Positions 29,013 to 42,045 of a stretch of 64,000 nt of DNA are shown here, piece after piece (the stretch's first letter is position 1; the number at the start of each line of letters is the position of its first letter). Below the pieces are notes generated by a model, which saw nothing but the letters and a program-made list of their open reading frames with translations, made no database searches and had not been told where the DNA came from. The stretch covers positions 23,824,672-23,888,671 of the forward strand of contig NC_060955.1 of the NCBI RefSeq assembly GCF_910589235.1. Reading direction: 5' to 3'. The translations under genes and the position numbers were made by a program. Source of the stretch: Vespa crabro (Eukaryota > Arthropoda > Insecta > Hymenoptera > Vespidae).

Positions 29013-29392
29013 ACATAGCCTTTGCATCGAAAGGCGAAGTTATCAAGGCTAATTTTCCGCCTTTGTCGCATCCCTCGGTGGCCACCAGCCGGTTCGTTAC
29101 TCGTGTGCCTACCACTGGCACTGTTTTTAATAACCTAATGGCTCTTACGCGGTACATTATGTCGGTATCACCATCCCCCTCCTCATCCTTCTCCTTCTTC
29201 TTGGTGTTCTCTTTCTCTCTCTCTCTCATTCGTTCGTTCGTTCGTTCCTTTATTCGCGATTTTCGTCGAAAGGACAAAAATATTCGGGCGAGTCCCTTCA
29301 TTTCGCCTTGAAATTCGCGGCGAGTCGTCGTGAGTCGAAAAGAGGGAAAAGAAAAGGAAGGAAAAAAAAAAGAAAGAGAGAGAAGGAAAATA

Positions 29393-29459
29393 GTAGTAGT
29401 AATAGTAATAATAGTAGTAGTAATAGTAATAGTGGTAGTATTATAGTAGTAGTAGTAGG
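29393..29459 (+). repeat. (AGT/AAT)n trinucleotide array
   Basis: TAG and TAA triplets alternate for about 67 bp, so one frame is dense in stop codons. Confidence 0.9.
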
Positions 29460-30294
29460 AGGAATAGAGAGGAAGGGTAAAGAAGGGGAAGCATGCAACG
29501 AGAATGGGAACCCTCGTAGCAATGTAGGAAATCTTTCGCGATTTCCCTCCAACCTTTTTTCCAACTTCCTCCCTCTTTCTCTTCCTCCTTTTCCTTCTCT
29601 CATCCACTTGGCCGAGCGATCGTTCGCTCGTTGTCAGAGAGAACGAAGCGATCGCTTAACTCTTCTTCGTCTCTATCCTTGCCATTTCTCGTTCAATGGA
29701 GACGGAGGAGAGTCGCGATTTTCCATCCTTTCTTTCTTTCTCTTCCCTCGTTATGATTCTTCGTTTACGGAAAGAGAAGGAAAGATGATAATGAAAAAAG
29801 AAAAAAAAAAAAAAAAAGAAAAAAGAAAAAAATAAGAAATGAATGAAAGAAAAGAAAGAAGGTTGGTTGGGCTCGATTCTCGAAGCTGTATTATCAGTTT
29901 TATTATCTATCTGTCATCTTTATTTCGTTCGAACGATTAAGGTACTTCTATTTCTTTTTAAATGCTTAATCAAAAAATTTCTAATGGGAGAAAACAAGCA
30001 GTAAATTTTATCGCGAATAGATATCTAAAGTCTAGGATTTTTGTTAAATAGACGGCGAGTCGTTTCTTCGAGATATATACTTACATATATATATATGTAT
30101 GCAAGAAATTTCGTATATCGGCTTGGCGAGTGTTCATATAAGAGAGCTTTCGAATAGATAGAAGATAGAAAGAGAGTCTAGTAAAGTCGAATCTACGGGC
30201 CGAAGGAAAAGCCAACGAAGCGAAATGGTCTGGAATTATCGCTAGGATTACTTCTATTCAGAATCTTCTCCTGCTTGTGGGATGACCACTAGCA

Positions 30295-30328
<34 letters not shown>

Positions 30329-30329
30329 A
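30295..30329 (+). repeat. (CTA)n trinucleotide array
   Basis: About eleven ACT/CTA units. Confidence 0.95.
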
Positions 30330-30614
30330 TGTTAGTACTCCGCAGCAGACTGCAATGACCCAGATCGTTCTACGAGCTGTTCTGTATTCTCTACTTTCTC
30401 CTTTACCTCTCTTCTTCGTACGCTTAACGTCCTCCCTAATCGATAGGAAAAAGGAAACGCGCGTACCTATAACTATTCTCTGTCCCTGAATTAATCGCGA
30501 CTAAATTAAACCTTAATGGGATCGAATATATTTTTCACGGACAAAATTCAAACCGATCGATCCAAACCGAAAAGTCCCATCTCTTAGATATTTATTTACC
30601 GTGATACAATGAGT

Positions 30615-30618
<4 letters not shown>

Positions 30619-30656
<38 letters not shown>
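30619..30656 (+). repeat. (GA)n array
   Basis: Perfect GA dinucleotides about 460 bp upstream of the large gene's ATG. Confidence 0.95.
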
Positions 30657-30661
<5 letters not shown>

Positions 30662-31119
30662 AAAAGAAAAAGAGAGAAAGACAGAGGGAAAGAACAAAAA
30701 AGTCGAACAAAGTAGAAATAATAAAAAGCGAGTGATTACGATTCAGAAAGCAGTCCCGGTGATATTTCTTCTCTTTTCAAGACTTTACGATCGGACGTTT
30801 TTAATTTCCCGCGTGCGCTCGCGCGCCTACGCACGCCTTTAAAAAGAAAGTCCAGTAGCCGAATGCAAATTCTGACAGGAAAGTTATGCGCACCGTGAAA
30901 TTAATGCTCCCACCCTCTCCCTCCCTCCCTCCCTCCCACTGTTCCTACAACTCTACACACTTTCCTTTCCCGAAAGATCGAAATTTAACAGCTCGTTATA
31001 TATACTACATACATATATAACGTATATACGTACATACATATATCGATAGCTTTTCTATTTCACATTGTGACGTATATAATAATAACGACTTAACTGTAAT
31101 GCTTTAAGATTGGAGAGAA

Positions 31120-31844
31120 ATGAAGTCCCAAGGATCTATCTTTAATCTGACAGGATATCATGAGTTTCACGTTATTCTAATCGTCCTTTCTATCATGTTT
31201 TTCTTATCGTTCGGTACGAGCGTACGTTTACAAGATAAAAGTGCGGATAATAAGAAGGACATAGAAAAAATTCAAAAAGTACAACGGAATGTCGGTAAGG
31301 TAAGAACTAAGACTAAAGAAAATTTTCAATAGGTAGAAACTAACGATAAGAAAATAATTTAAAGCCGTTAGATCTAATCTCGACGAGGCTCGAACTGTTT
31401 CTTTTCAAATCTCGATTTAATATCACGGATATTAATTTCTTATTTTAACGTAGGTATACGTAGAAAAGTAGTAAGTAGATATAGGTTTTCTTCGTCTCTC
31501 TCTCGAACGAGCAAGCGATTCGTCCTTACGGCGGATGACAAAATGACAAAGGGAGTGGTCGCCCCGGGCCGGCGATATTACCGTTTCCGTTTCTGAACTA
31601 TGCGAACAGTCTACAACACGACTCGGTCCACCACCCCCCAGGCCTCCACTCTTACCCTCCCGCCACCCGCCGCCTCAACCAGTTCCTTTTCCGCGTGTGC
31701 ACACCAGCCTAAAACCGTCTCGTGATTGATTATGCTCGCTGTACTTTTGGCTGCTACCGGTCCTCAAGCTAAAACGCGATTGATCGACCGAGCTGGCCTT
31801 CGTGAGAAAAAGATATGGATAACTTGAGAAATAAAAAGAGCTGG

Positions 31845-31888
<44 letters not shown>

Positions 31889-33046
31889 AGAAGAAAAAAG
31901 TGTGACAGCGATATCATTTCCATTGAATTCTTTATACCGACGGCTGAAATAGAACGAAATGGAAATATGTATTTATTAATCGTTTACAGTCAAAACTCAT
32001 TTCGATATGAGCTAAATATATCTATATGTAACATGATAAAAAAAAAAAGGAAAACAAAATGAAAAAGAAAAAAAGAAAAAACCATACCAAGAGATTTTAC
32101 TTTGTTAATGTGTAATTTATAATAATATGGAAACAAATTTGAAAGATAGATTGCGAAAGATAAAACGAGCAGAGAGAGAGAGAGAGAGAGAGAGAGAAAA
32201 TTGTCTCTGTAATGTATCCAATCGTTCACATATTCAATAATTATTTCAATGGTAGCTGATGATAATATATATATATATATATATATATATACGATAAAAA
32301 AGGGAACGAGAGAGAGAGACTTAATTGTAAATGTCATTCGAAATGAAAATGAATTTCAAAAATAAGCTGAGAGAAGAAGAAAGAGAAAGAGAGAGAAAGA
32401 GAGAAAAAGAAGTGGCTCATAAAAATGGTGAAATAATAAGGGAAGAAAAGACGAGGGTGGAAAATGAAAGGGCGTGAGAGGAAAGGACAGGTGCTTATTT
32501 GCTTAAATGCCACCTATAATTGGGTGTAAAAGAGCTTCCTTTTTCTTTCTTTCTTCCTTCTTTTCTTTTCTTTTCTCTCCTCTCGTTGTTTGCCAAGAAG
32601 GAGGGAGATAAAGAGTGAGAAAAGTGATGGCTCGCGTACGAAAGGACGAAGGACAGTAGGAAGGAAGGGTAGAAGAACTCACATTGGAGGGGCACCTTTC
32701 TCTCTCCCTTTCTTTGGACCTCGCGCGCGCCCACACCCACCCCCTCCTAAGCATCCTCCCTCCTAGGTCGAGTTTTCTACCCTTTTCCGCGTGCTGGCAG
32801 CCACCTGATGGCTGCCTCGCTGTTGGCTGTTCGCTCGCTCGTTCGCTTGCTGGATGGCTGGCTGGCTCGCTGGCTGGCTGGCTGGCTGGCGCACAAGGGC
32901 CCGCCGGGAATGAGATGCAGATTGCCAGAGGCCACTTCAGCCGCTAGAGGGAGTGAATTTTTAATAACACCGAGACCGTACCTGCGGCTTCGCGCTCTAT
33001 GTAGAATCCCATTGTCTTCTCTTGCCCGCTCTCTCTCTCTCTCTCG

Positions 33047-33090
<44 letters not shown>

Positions 33091-33352
33091 CTCTCGTCGT
33101 ACGCGCGCAACCGAGAAAAAGGACAAAACGAATACGAACGATGCGTAACGGAAGCATACCGGTGTTATTATAACGCGCCAACATGTTGAAAGAGAGAAAG
33201 AAAGACATAGAGAAAGCGAGAAAGAGAGAGAGAGAGTGAGAACTAGTAAAAGGAGAGAAAGAATTGTCAACGACAAGACACTCAGCAGTTCTTCTTACAA
33301 AACGTTTTCTCTGATTTTGTCCTTTCTTTTTCAGAAATTAGAATATATAAGA

Positions 33353-33397
<45 letters not shown>

Positions 33398-35962
33398 AGT
33401 GTATAATTTGATCGAAATAAATTTAGTACTTTGGTGATCGTGTGATTTAATAATAGTCTGAATAGTGATCGTCTGCCTCTACTCGTATGTGTTTTTAAAA
33501 AACGTTTTCTTCGATTTTGTTTTTAATTATTTTCATAAATTATAATATAGATATTAACTATATACTAAAATATATAATTGTGATAGAGAGCAAATGTGAT
33601 ATACTCTGACGATCATGAGGTTTAATCGTACGTTAAAAGATGATTATCATGCACTCGTGTGTTTTTACTATTCTTAGATATTTTTTTTCCCTCCCTCATA
33701 AATTAAAAGATATATGTACGCGTACAAGTATTCAATGGGACTGAAAACGAAATGTATAAGTCCTTCGACGATTAGGTATAATTTATTCGTAGTTTAGAAA
33801 CTGATAATATAATATACGATCTTATAAATTTGTTTTCTGGATAAACGTACATTTATTACAATTACGCAATCTCTTCGTTAATATCTTTTTTGTTTGTTTA
33901 CTTTGTTTTTTCTTTTTTTTTTCTTTTTTTTTTCTTTTTTTTTTTTTTTTAGATCGATCAAAGTCAATCGATCGATTCTGTAGATCATCGCTCGGCAAAT
34001 ATTACGAATGAGTCTGACAGTCCTGCATTGCGTTCCTTCTTGAAGAATATCTTGAAAGCTCGAGACGAATTGAAGTGGATAGATCGGGCTGCGAATCGTT
34101 TAAATGATCCAAATCGTTTATACAGGTTAGTCTAATGTAAAAAAAAAAAAAAAAATTATTGTTAAACTTCTTAGAAAAAAAGAATATACGAAATACCGTT
34201 TGCGAAGAGATATATATATATATATTTTTTTTTTTAAATGACAAAAATAATAAATTGAAAAAGAAATAGTCGGAGAGAAAGAAAGAAAAAAAGAAAAGTA
34301 TAAATAAATTTCTTTAAAATTCATCGTGCTTATTATTCGCGTGCTAGTAAGCAATTTAAAAAGAAAATTCATTTCTCTTTTATAAACTTAGAACGAATAA
34401 AGATGTCTACGAGAGAAGAGAATCAATGAAAGATCAACGGCCTTCAAATGATCTTCGTTTTTCTTTGAACGATCGCTTGAATTCTAATAAGTATAATCAA
34501 TACGAAAGGGATAACGAAGAGAATCGATGGACTCGTAATTATGGAGTTCCACGTACGAACAACGACGATTCAGGTTACGATTGAATGTTTCTATGAATTA
34601 AAGATCTTGTATTAAACATAATTAAAATTATTTCGTTTATCGTGTTTATTCATATACTTTATGTATTAGGTATACATATTGTACACAAAATGTGCGTAAT
34701 AATATAAACATACAAACATATCGATACAATAAGTGCGTAATATGTTTGTAATAACATATGTACATACATATATGCATAATATGTGTATAATAATACGTAT
34801 ACATATAATTTTAAATATATAAATAATTAAGAGGAAAATTATAAAAAAAAAAAAAAATCTTTTAAAATGATTTAGATATCAAGATGATCTATAACCAAGA
34901 CAAAAAAGAATCCACGGACACCGATGCATCGTTAGAAAAATTGAAACAAACCGTATTAGAATTAAAGGAAAATTTAACAAGAAGGGAGGATAATTCGGAA
35001 AGGAGCAAAACTATTGAGAAAGCGATTCTAAATAATAACGAATACGACAGACTTACCGAGAAAGATTCGTCAAAAAGGAAGAGCAAAGATGAACGAAAGA
35101 AGGACACGTCGTTCTCACCGTCGAAAGATCAGAAACATACTGAACGATCGAGCGTTCTTACGAACGAGAATGAAAACACAAGTACTACACGTTTGTTTAC
35201 ATGGCCTTTTGTTTCGTCATTTTATACGTTAACGTGAATACAATGAAAAGTGTGGTTTTTGTTTTTATCTTTAACATTTTCGAAGCTTATTTATTAAACG
35301 CGTGTTATTACAGGAAGACGTTTAAAAGAAAAGAAAAAAAAAACGAACAAACAAACAAACGATAGAATGGAAAGATTCGACGTATTTTTTTTCTTTTTTT
35401 TTTTTTTTTTTTTTTTTGTAAAATTGATACCTACGAAATTATTTATTTAATTAATTGTTTTAAATGGAGAATTCGCTCGGTGAAACTGATCATAAAAATA
35501 TTTTTTATTTTATACTTAAAAATAGCATACTTAATCAACGACGAAGCCATTAGATTTTTTTTTTATTTAAAACAATTGTTTATATAAAAACAGAATTAAC
35601 TTGGTGGAACGAGTCAGAAACACCGGAGGAAATGGTCGATCTTGAAAGATCAATTGAAAATTCAGATAGTCAAGGTAGAAACGTAATACTTTGGGGAAAT
35701 AAAAATATTAACGTAAAGAATGATTTTCTTAATGAAAAAAATCCTAATATATATGAACGTAGTAAACGTAGCGATGGAAGTCATAACGAGGAACAATATA
35801 ATTTTAATAAAGATTCTTATAACGAAAAAACGAATCAAGAGTCCAATGACTATTGGCGAACAAATAATTACAAAGAGTTGACTAACGTCGACGATTTGAT
35901 AGCGCAACAAGCTAAACTCTTCGATTATGATAACAATGATAATAACAACAACGATAACAATA

Positions 35963-36017
<55 letters not shown>

Positions 36018-36895
36018 CAATAACGTTCTCAGTGAAACTAAACGAATGACAAAACGTAAAACTCCAAAGAGAGGATTATTCTGGATCGAAGAAAATGAGA
36101 GTAATAATCGATCTTTGTCGAATAACGAGTGGAAATGTTTCATTGGTAAAAATCATCGTAAACTTCTTCAAAGTTACGACGAGAGTTTGGAAGAAGATCT
36201 TGTTACCAACGCAGGATCAACGAGGAATGAGATAAGTAAAGTCGCCAAAACTTGTCGTGGAAGGAACGACGAAAGGAAACTGGGTAACGAAGAGTCAGCG
36301 ATTAATCGAGACGAAGAAGAAGAACAACGGGATAATATCGACGAGAATTCTAAAGAAAATTTTGAAAGGAACGAGGAAAACGGTATATATATATATATAA
36401 AAAAAAAAAAAAAAAAAAAAGGAAAAAATTATAATTTTCTTTTTCTTTCCGTCTGCCCCACCAATAAAAAAAAAAACCTCTCGCTAAGTTATTGAATATT
36501 TTTCTCATTTTTATATATGTATTTTACACAGACGAAAAGGATAATTCGAAAGCTGAAAGATACATAAGAACGTTAGAAAGAGCAAAGAATCCGTACGAGG
36601 CAAGAGTTAATATGATGATAAAGCAACGAATAGCATTGAAACACAAGGAGGAGAAAAATCATGTTAGAAGGAAACGTTGTCCTTTGGGTATAATCGAGTA
36701 TTACGATTACGACGAGGAGATTAACGAACGATCAAGAGAGTCGCAAGCTGTAGGTGATAACGAGCAAAAGAGCGACGATAAGAAGGAAAGTCTGGTTGGC
36801 TCGAGCTTAGGGCTTGGTAATAAAAATGATAAAAATTTGTCGAATCACTGCGAGAGCGCAGATTTTCGATTTATTTCATATTTCTGTTATACTCA

Positions 36896-36926
<31 letters not shown>

Positions 36927-39900
36927 CTAAATGCAGATGATAACTTGCGAGAATCTCAAAACGATACGTTAATAAAGAAGAAGAATGAACAAGCCGAGGA
37001 ACAAGAAAAAGAGAAGAAAAGAAAAGAGCAAATGAAGAACAAAGAGCCAAAGCAACAATTCCTCATCGACCTCGAACAAGTACAAGTTAAAAACGGGAAT
37101 CCGTCCAAGTCTCTGAGGAGCAAGGTCGCGCTTGAGGACGCCGGAGAGGAGGATAAAAGCTCGCAAATGAATCGAGAAAAATCATTTTTAAACGAGGCCG
37201 CCGCCGCCGCCGCCGCCGCCTCCAGCAAGGTTCGCGATGAGAAATCATCTCCTAGAGATTGTCAAACGAAATGGTAAATATATCTAAAATCTATCTCTGT
37301 AGATTGGTATATGTATGTAATATATATAGAGATAAAAGGGGTTTTTCTAAATCGAATCGTTTTTCTATCCTTCACTATGATAAAAATCAAATCGATCGAG
37401 TTAATTAAATGAATCGAATGATTGTTAAGGTCGAACAAGGAAAAGAAACAAAATGAAAATAATCGACTGATCGAAGAACCTAATCGAGAAATTGTAAACG
37501 TCGAGAGAGTTATACCGAAGGAATCTCTCGAATATATATTCCGAGGACCAGAAACTCTCCAACGAGAGATAGTCGATGTTGTTTTCGGTGGCGTACAACC
37601 AATCGAATTACCAGAACGTGAGAAAAAGTTGGACAGTTTCGGAAAGGCCAGGTATATATCTTTGATGATGCCAATTACTTCCTCTTTCTCTCTCTCTTTA
37701 TTTCAAAATAAATAGAAATATATTTCTAGCTCCGCAGTGTTTTAGATTTTTCTTTTTCTGTTTTTTTTTTTTTTTTTTTCTATTTATACCGTCTCAAATA
37801 GATCGGAAAATCAAGTAGCTGTGAAGAAATTAGATGAGAAGGATTACGACGACATCGACAACGTGCTGTACGAGGAACTGAAGAAATTATACGATTGGGA
37901 GGATAACGAGAATAAAAACGGGCCTCGGTTTAAAGGAGATCAACGAATGCATGAGGAGTCCAATGATGATCTCGAAAGGAAGACGAATAACAATAACAAT
38001 AATACGTCGGCAAGTAATTACATGGCTTTAAAGAAGACGGACGATCTCTTTAAAGGTGGAGTAGAGCAAGGCGATATTTTCGAGGAGAGAACACCAACTA
38101 AGAATCATCAGTCAAATCCAAAGTATAGCAATATCGGGAACATCGAATGGAAAGTGATCCCCGTAAAGAGCATGTTTAATATCTAAAATCCATGTACCGA
38201 ATATAAATTATTTTTATTAATTATTGAGAAACGGTATAACAAAGAAATTATAAAAAAAAATGTTATTAACTATCGGTCGGTCGGTCGGTCGGTCGGTCGG
38301 TCGGTCGGTCGGTCGGTCGGTCGGTCGGTCGGTCGGTCGATCGATCGATCGATCGATCGATTTAATCGTAAAAGCAAATAACGATTATATACCTACATAT
38401 GTATGTAGTTACATTAGACATTAAATATTATTCCTCTGGCGGGGTACTTTACAAAATAAATGTTTTATCGCAGGTAGTGGAAACTATAAATGATTCACGT
38501 TCCAAATCAAGCGGAGTGCTTCGATCGGGGTTATCCAAGCGAAAAACTGCGCCCGAGACCGATTCAGGTTCGCCTTATGAAAATGGAAAGTACCACGATT
38601 CCACGAACGAACTAGAAGAGAACGTTCCAAGTATCGACGGTGATAAACGCTCGCTACTCGAGTCTAAAGATATGCACGAATCTTTCGTAGAGCCTATGGA
38701 TCGTATCGATGATTTCGACGACGACATTAAAGTTAGATTGGGAAGAGGCCTGAAAACGATCAGCGATGATTCAATAAAAAACGAAACCTCCGACAATACC
38801 AATTCGACTAATGTTTCTTCTATAAATAATGAAAATCTAACAACGATTATGAACATTGTAAAAATACCAACGAATTATGAAATAAATATAATTAATTCGT
38901 CGTATTATACCCGAGAAATCAATGATAATTCTAACGAAACGATAAAAAAAAATGAAAAAAAAAGATCGAGCAACGAAAGTCATTCGATCGTGAATAGCGT
39001 TAAAATTGGATCTAGTAGACGTCCTCGATTGGAACCATTGGCCAATAGAAATGCATCGAGAGTGAAACGAGAAGGAAATTCTTACTCGTTAAATTACGAC
39101 AAAGGAAATCCTTACGATACGTATTATTCACATTCGAACGATATCACGAAGGATCTTTACACGATTGATCCTTACAAATATAAAGAAAACGATAATACGC
39201 ATTTGAAATATAACGACTTGAACGATCTTTATAAACAGAACGAGGATGATTCGAACGGTAGTAAGATTAATGATAAAAGAAAGAATAAGAATAAAAGGAA
39301 ACGAAACAAGAAGAGAAAGAGGAAGAGAAAGAAGAATAAGAATAAGAAGGATAATAGGAGATGGAAGAAGAAGAGGAAGAAGAAAAAGAAGAAGAAGAAA
39401 AATTCCAATTGGAAAGTGGCCAAGAAACGTGTTAGAAATTTGAACAAAGACGATAGATTCGAGTTTCTCGGTGATACGAAAAGGAGGAGGAAACTTTCGA
39501 AACGCCGTCCATACGCGAATTTTCGCGACGTCGCATGGAAGAAGGAACAACGCCGTCGAAGAAAGAAGAAAAATATGGCCGGGAAGAAGGGAAAGGAAGT
39601 GGAGAAGATCGAAATGATGAGAAATCGTGAGACGGGTGAGGCGAAGGGAATTCGAAGGAATTCTCATGCCGATATCATAGCTGGCGCTAACGTGATTCAA
39701 CAGGAGAGTGTGAACGATCAAAACGTGAGTTAAAAATTAAGGAGGTGGGGCGAGGGGGAAGGGAAAAACAATTAAAACAAAAGAAAGAATGAGTGAATAA
39801 AATTATTATCGATGACGTTTATTATATAGAGACGAACGAACGAACGAACGAACGAACGAACGAACGAACGAACGAGGAAATTAGAATAGGAATAGATTCG

Positions 39901-41986
39901 ATTAAATCGTGAAAAGTAATTTATGAGACGACACCGCGAGTATGATGTTTTATTTATTTATTCATTTTATTTTGTTTTATTTATTTATTTTTTTTTCGGG
40001 GATAAAGATGGCCCGATAAATAACGAGCGATGAATATACAGACAATGAGAGAGAAGGAGACGGAGAATGAGGATACCCGTAGAAAGAAGCTCGCTATGCT
40101 CCTGACAGCTGACAACATGGAAGATGAATCTCAAATGGATTTGGCTCTTCATGGAGAATTGGCTGGAAAAATCGTCGAAAACATTTTCGAACAAGTAAGA
40201 AAAAGCATGGGATGTGCTTTCTTTGATAGATGGCGACTAGCTTGGTTAAACGAAAGCAAAAGTATTATCGATCATTTGCATCGTAGGTGCAAAAGAACGA
40301 GGCCCTTAAGGTAGCTCTAGGTCCGGGACTTTATAGAAAGAACAAGCCCGAAGATTCGATCGAAACTGATAAGACTTATCATCAGGGATTCGACGAAGAC
40401 GAGGTATCTCAATTTTAAGAAATATTTATCTCGATATTTTCTTTTTTTGAGAACCCAGCGAAATGAGAAATCATATAATAATTTTATCATTAATTTTTGA
40501 CATTGTACTTGCTTATCTCGTATTATGTCACTAAATTGAAAATATTTCAACGAAGATCTTTAAAAAAGAAGTCTTTTTTCAATTAATCTTCGAAAAAACT
40601 GGACCGATTATTCTTTGGGAACAGATAAAACATACCGAGAAGACGATGAAGAAAGTTATGGAACTTCTTGGTCGACTGGTGTTGGACGAAGTCCAAAGGA
40701 AAACTTGCGCGGCATTACCACCGGACATGCGACAATTTTTAGAGTGGATGTTGGAAGTCAACGGGCAGAAAGAATTGCAGGAACAAGTAAAAAAAAAAAA
40801 AAAACAAACAAAGGAAAAAAAAAACAAAGAAAAAAAACTTGCATTTATCATTAAATATGAAAAATCGATCCCTCGTTATATCGACGTTAGAATAAATTAA
40901 ATCGAAGAAAATGTTTGATTAAAATTTACAGACACCTTTATTACCATTGGTACAAGATAAAGAAACGACCGAACATCCGTCGGACGACAAAATACTTTTT
41001 CCCAAAACTTCCGATCAAGAAACTGATAAGGACGTCAACGAACTCCACAAGAAGGTTCGAATATTGCAGAATCTTATAAACGAGTACAACGCTTTATCCG
41101 CCAAGGAGAAGATAAAAGTCCAAACTGTCCACGATTATCTCGTAAATATATTATATTATTATTAATAATAATAATAATAATAATAATAACAATGTTGGCG
41201 ATAATAATCAACAAATTGAAATATCTATTTTGCTTTGTTAGGTCAGACAATTAAATTCCCTTTTACATTACATCGAGGTGAAGGAAAAATCGGAGAAAAA
41301 TAAAACTGGCACTAAGACGGTACCACCGGGTAGACGTAACGCAGAATTTATTCTTCGTTATCAGAGTGCATCGCCAAATTTTGAATTCGACAGGAATCTC
41401 ACTTTGTTTAAAAACGAGAATGCACCTGGCAATTGGAAACTCGACAATGCCAGTTTTGCGTTGGACATTGAAAGGAAGAAACGTCGACCCGTTCGAAGTT
41501 CCAATTATTCTTTTAATAAAAAACGACGGAAGAAGAAACGTAAGAAACGTAAACGTAAGAAGCGTCGTAGGCGAAATGAAAGAAGAACCTACGATAAGAA
41601 CGAAACGCCGGAGTATCGAAAACTTGCACATCATGCTGCTATGATAAGACAAAAACGTGGGGATAATTTGGAGGATGAATGGGATCAATTTGATTTCAAA
41701 TACGAACAGCCAGAGATCTATAAATCTATGAATATTTTGAACGACCAGGACGGGTAAGTGATTTATTTATGAAGTAACAATTAAAAAAAAAAAAAAAAAA
41801 AAGAAAAAAAAACAGGGAAAAGAAGGCATTGCTGTTACCTTTTTATACGAAATTATTTTTTTCATATATATATATATTTTTTTTATAAGGCATTTAACAA
41901 AGTAATCATCTATTATCTATTAAGTAAGCAATTAAATAAAGTGACAATAAATAAAGTACAGATCCTCATTGTTTTTATACGAAATC

Positions 41987-42045
<59 letters not shown>

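Larger units (their letters stand above)
14167..31119. other. Gene-poor, microsatellite-rich stretch upstream of the large gene
   Basis: About thirty simple-repeat arrays, roughly one every 400-700 bp, separated by unique DNA such as 16020-16130, 18370-18640, 20600-20750, 22380-22450, 25030-25240 and 27840-28150. Frames of 100-235 residues here are Ser-Leu, Arg-Glu or Tyr-Ile repeats with short unrelated ends. No gene is supported. The 3' end must hold the promoter and 5' UTR of the gene beginning at 31120, but no TATA or initiator element can be assigned with confidence. Confidence 0.55.

Noticed and set aside
37821..38186. Stop codon at 38184-38186 as the end of the large gene
   Set aside because: A phase-0 donor just before it joins to 38474 and continues the same biased composition with a long open exon.
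38273..38360. CRISPR-like array
   Set aside because: The units are four bases with no spacers; this is a eukaryotic microsatellite.
40030..40314. Continuous frame reading through the exon ending at 40194
   Set aside because: A GTAAGA donor at 40195 and a good acceptor ending at 40286 fit the phase-0 pattern of neighbouring exons; the read-through part is intronic.
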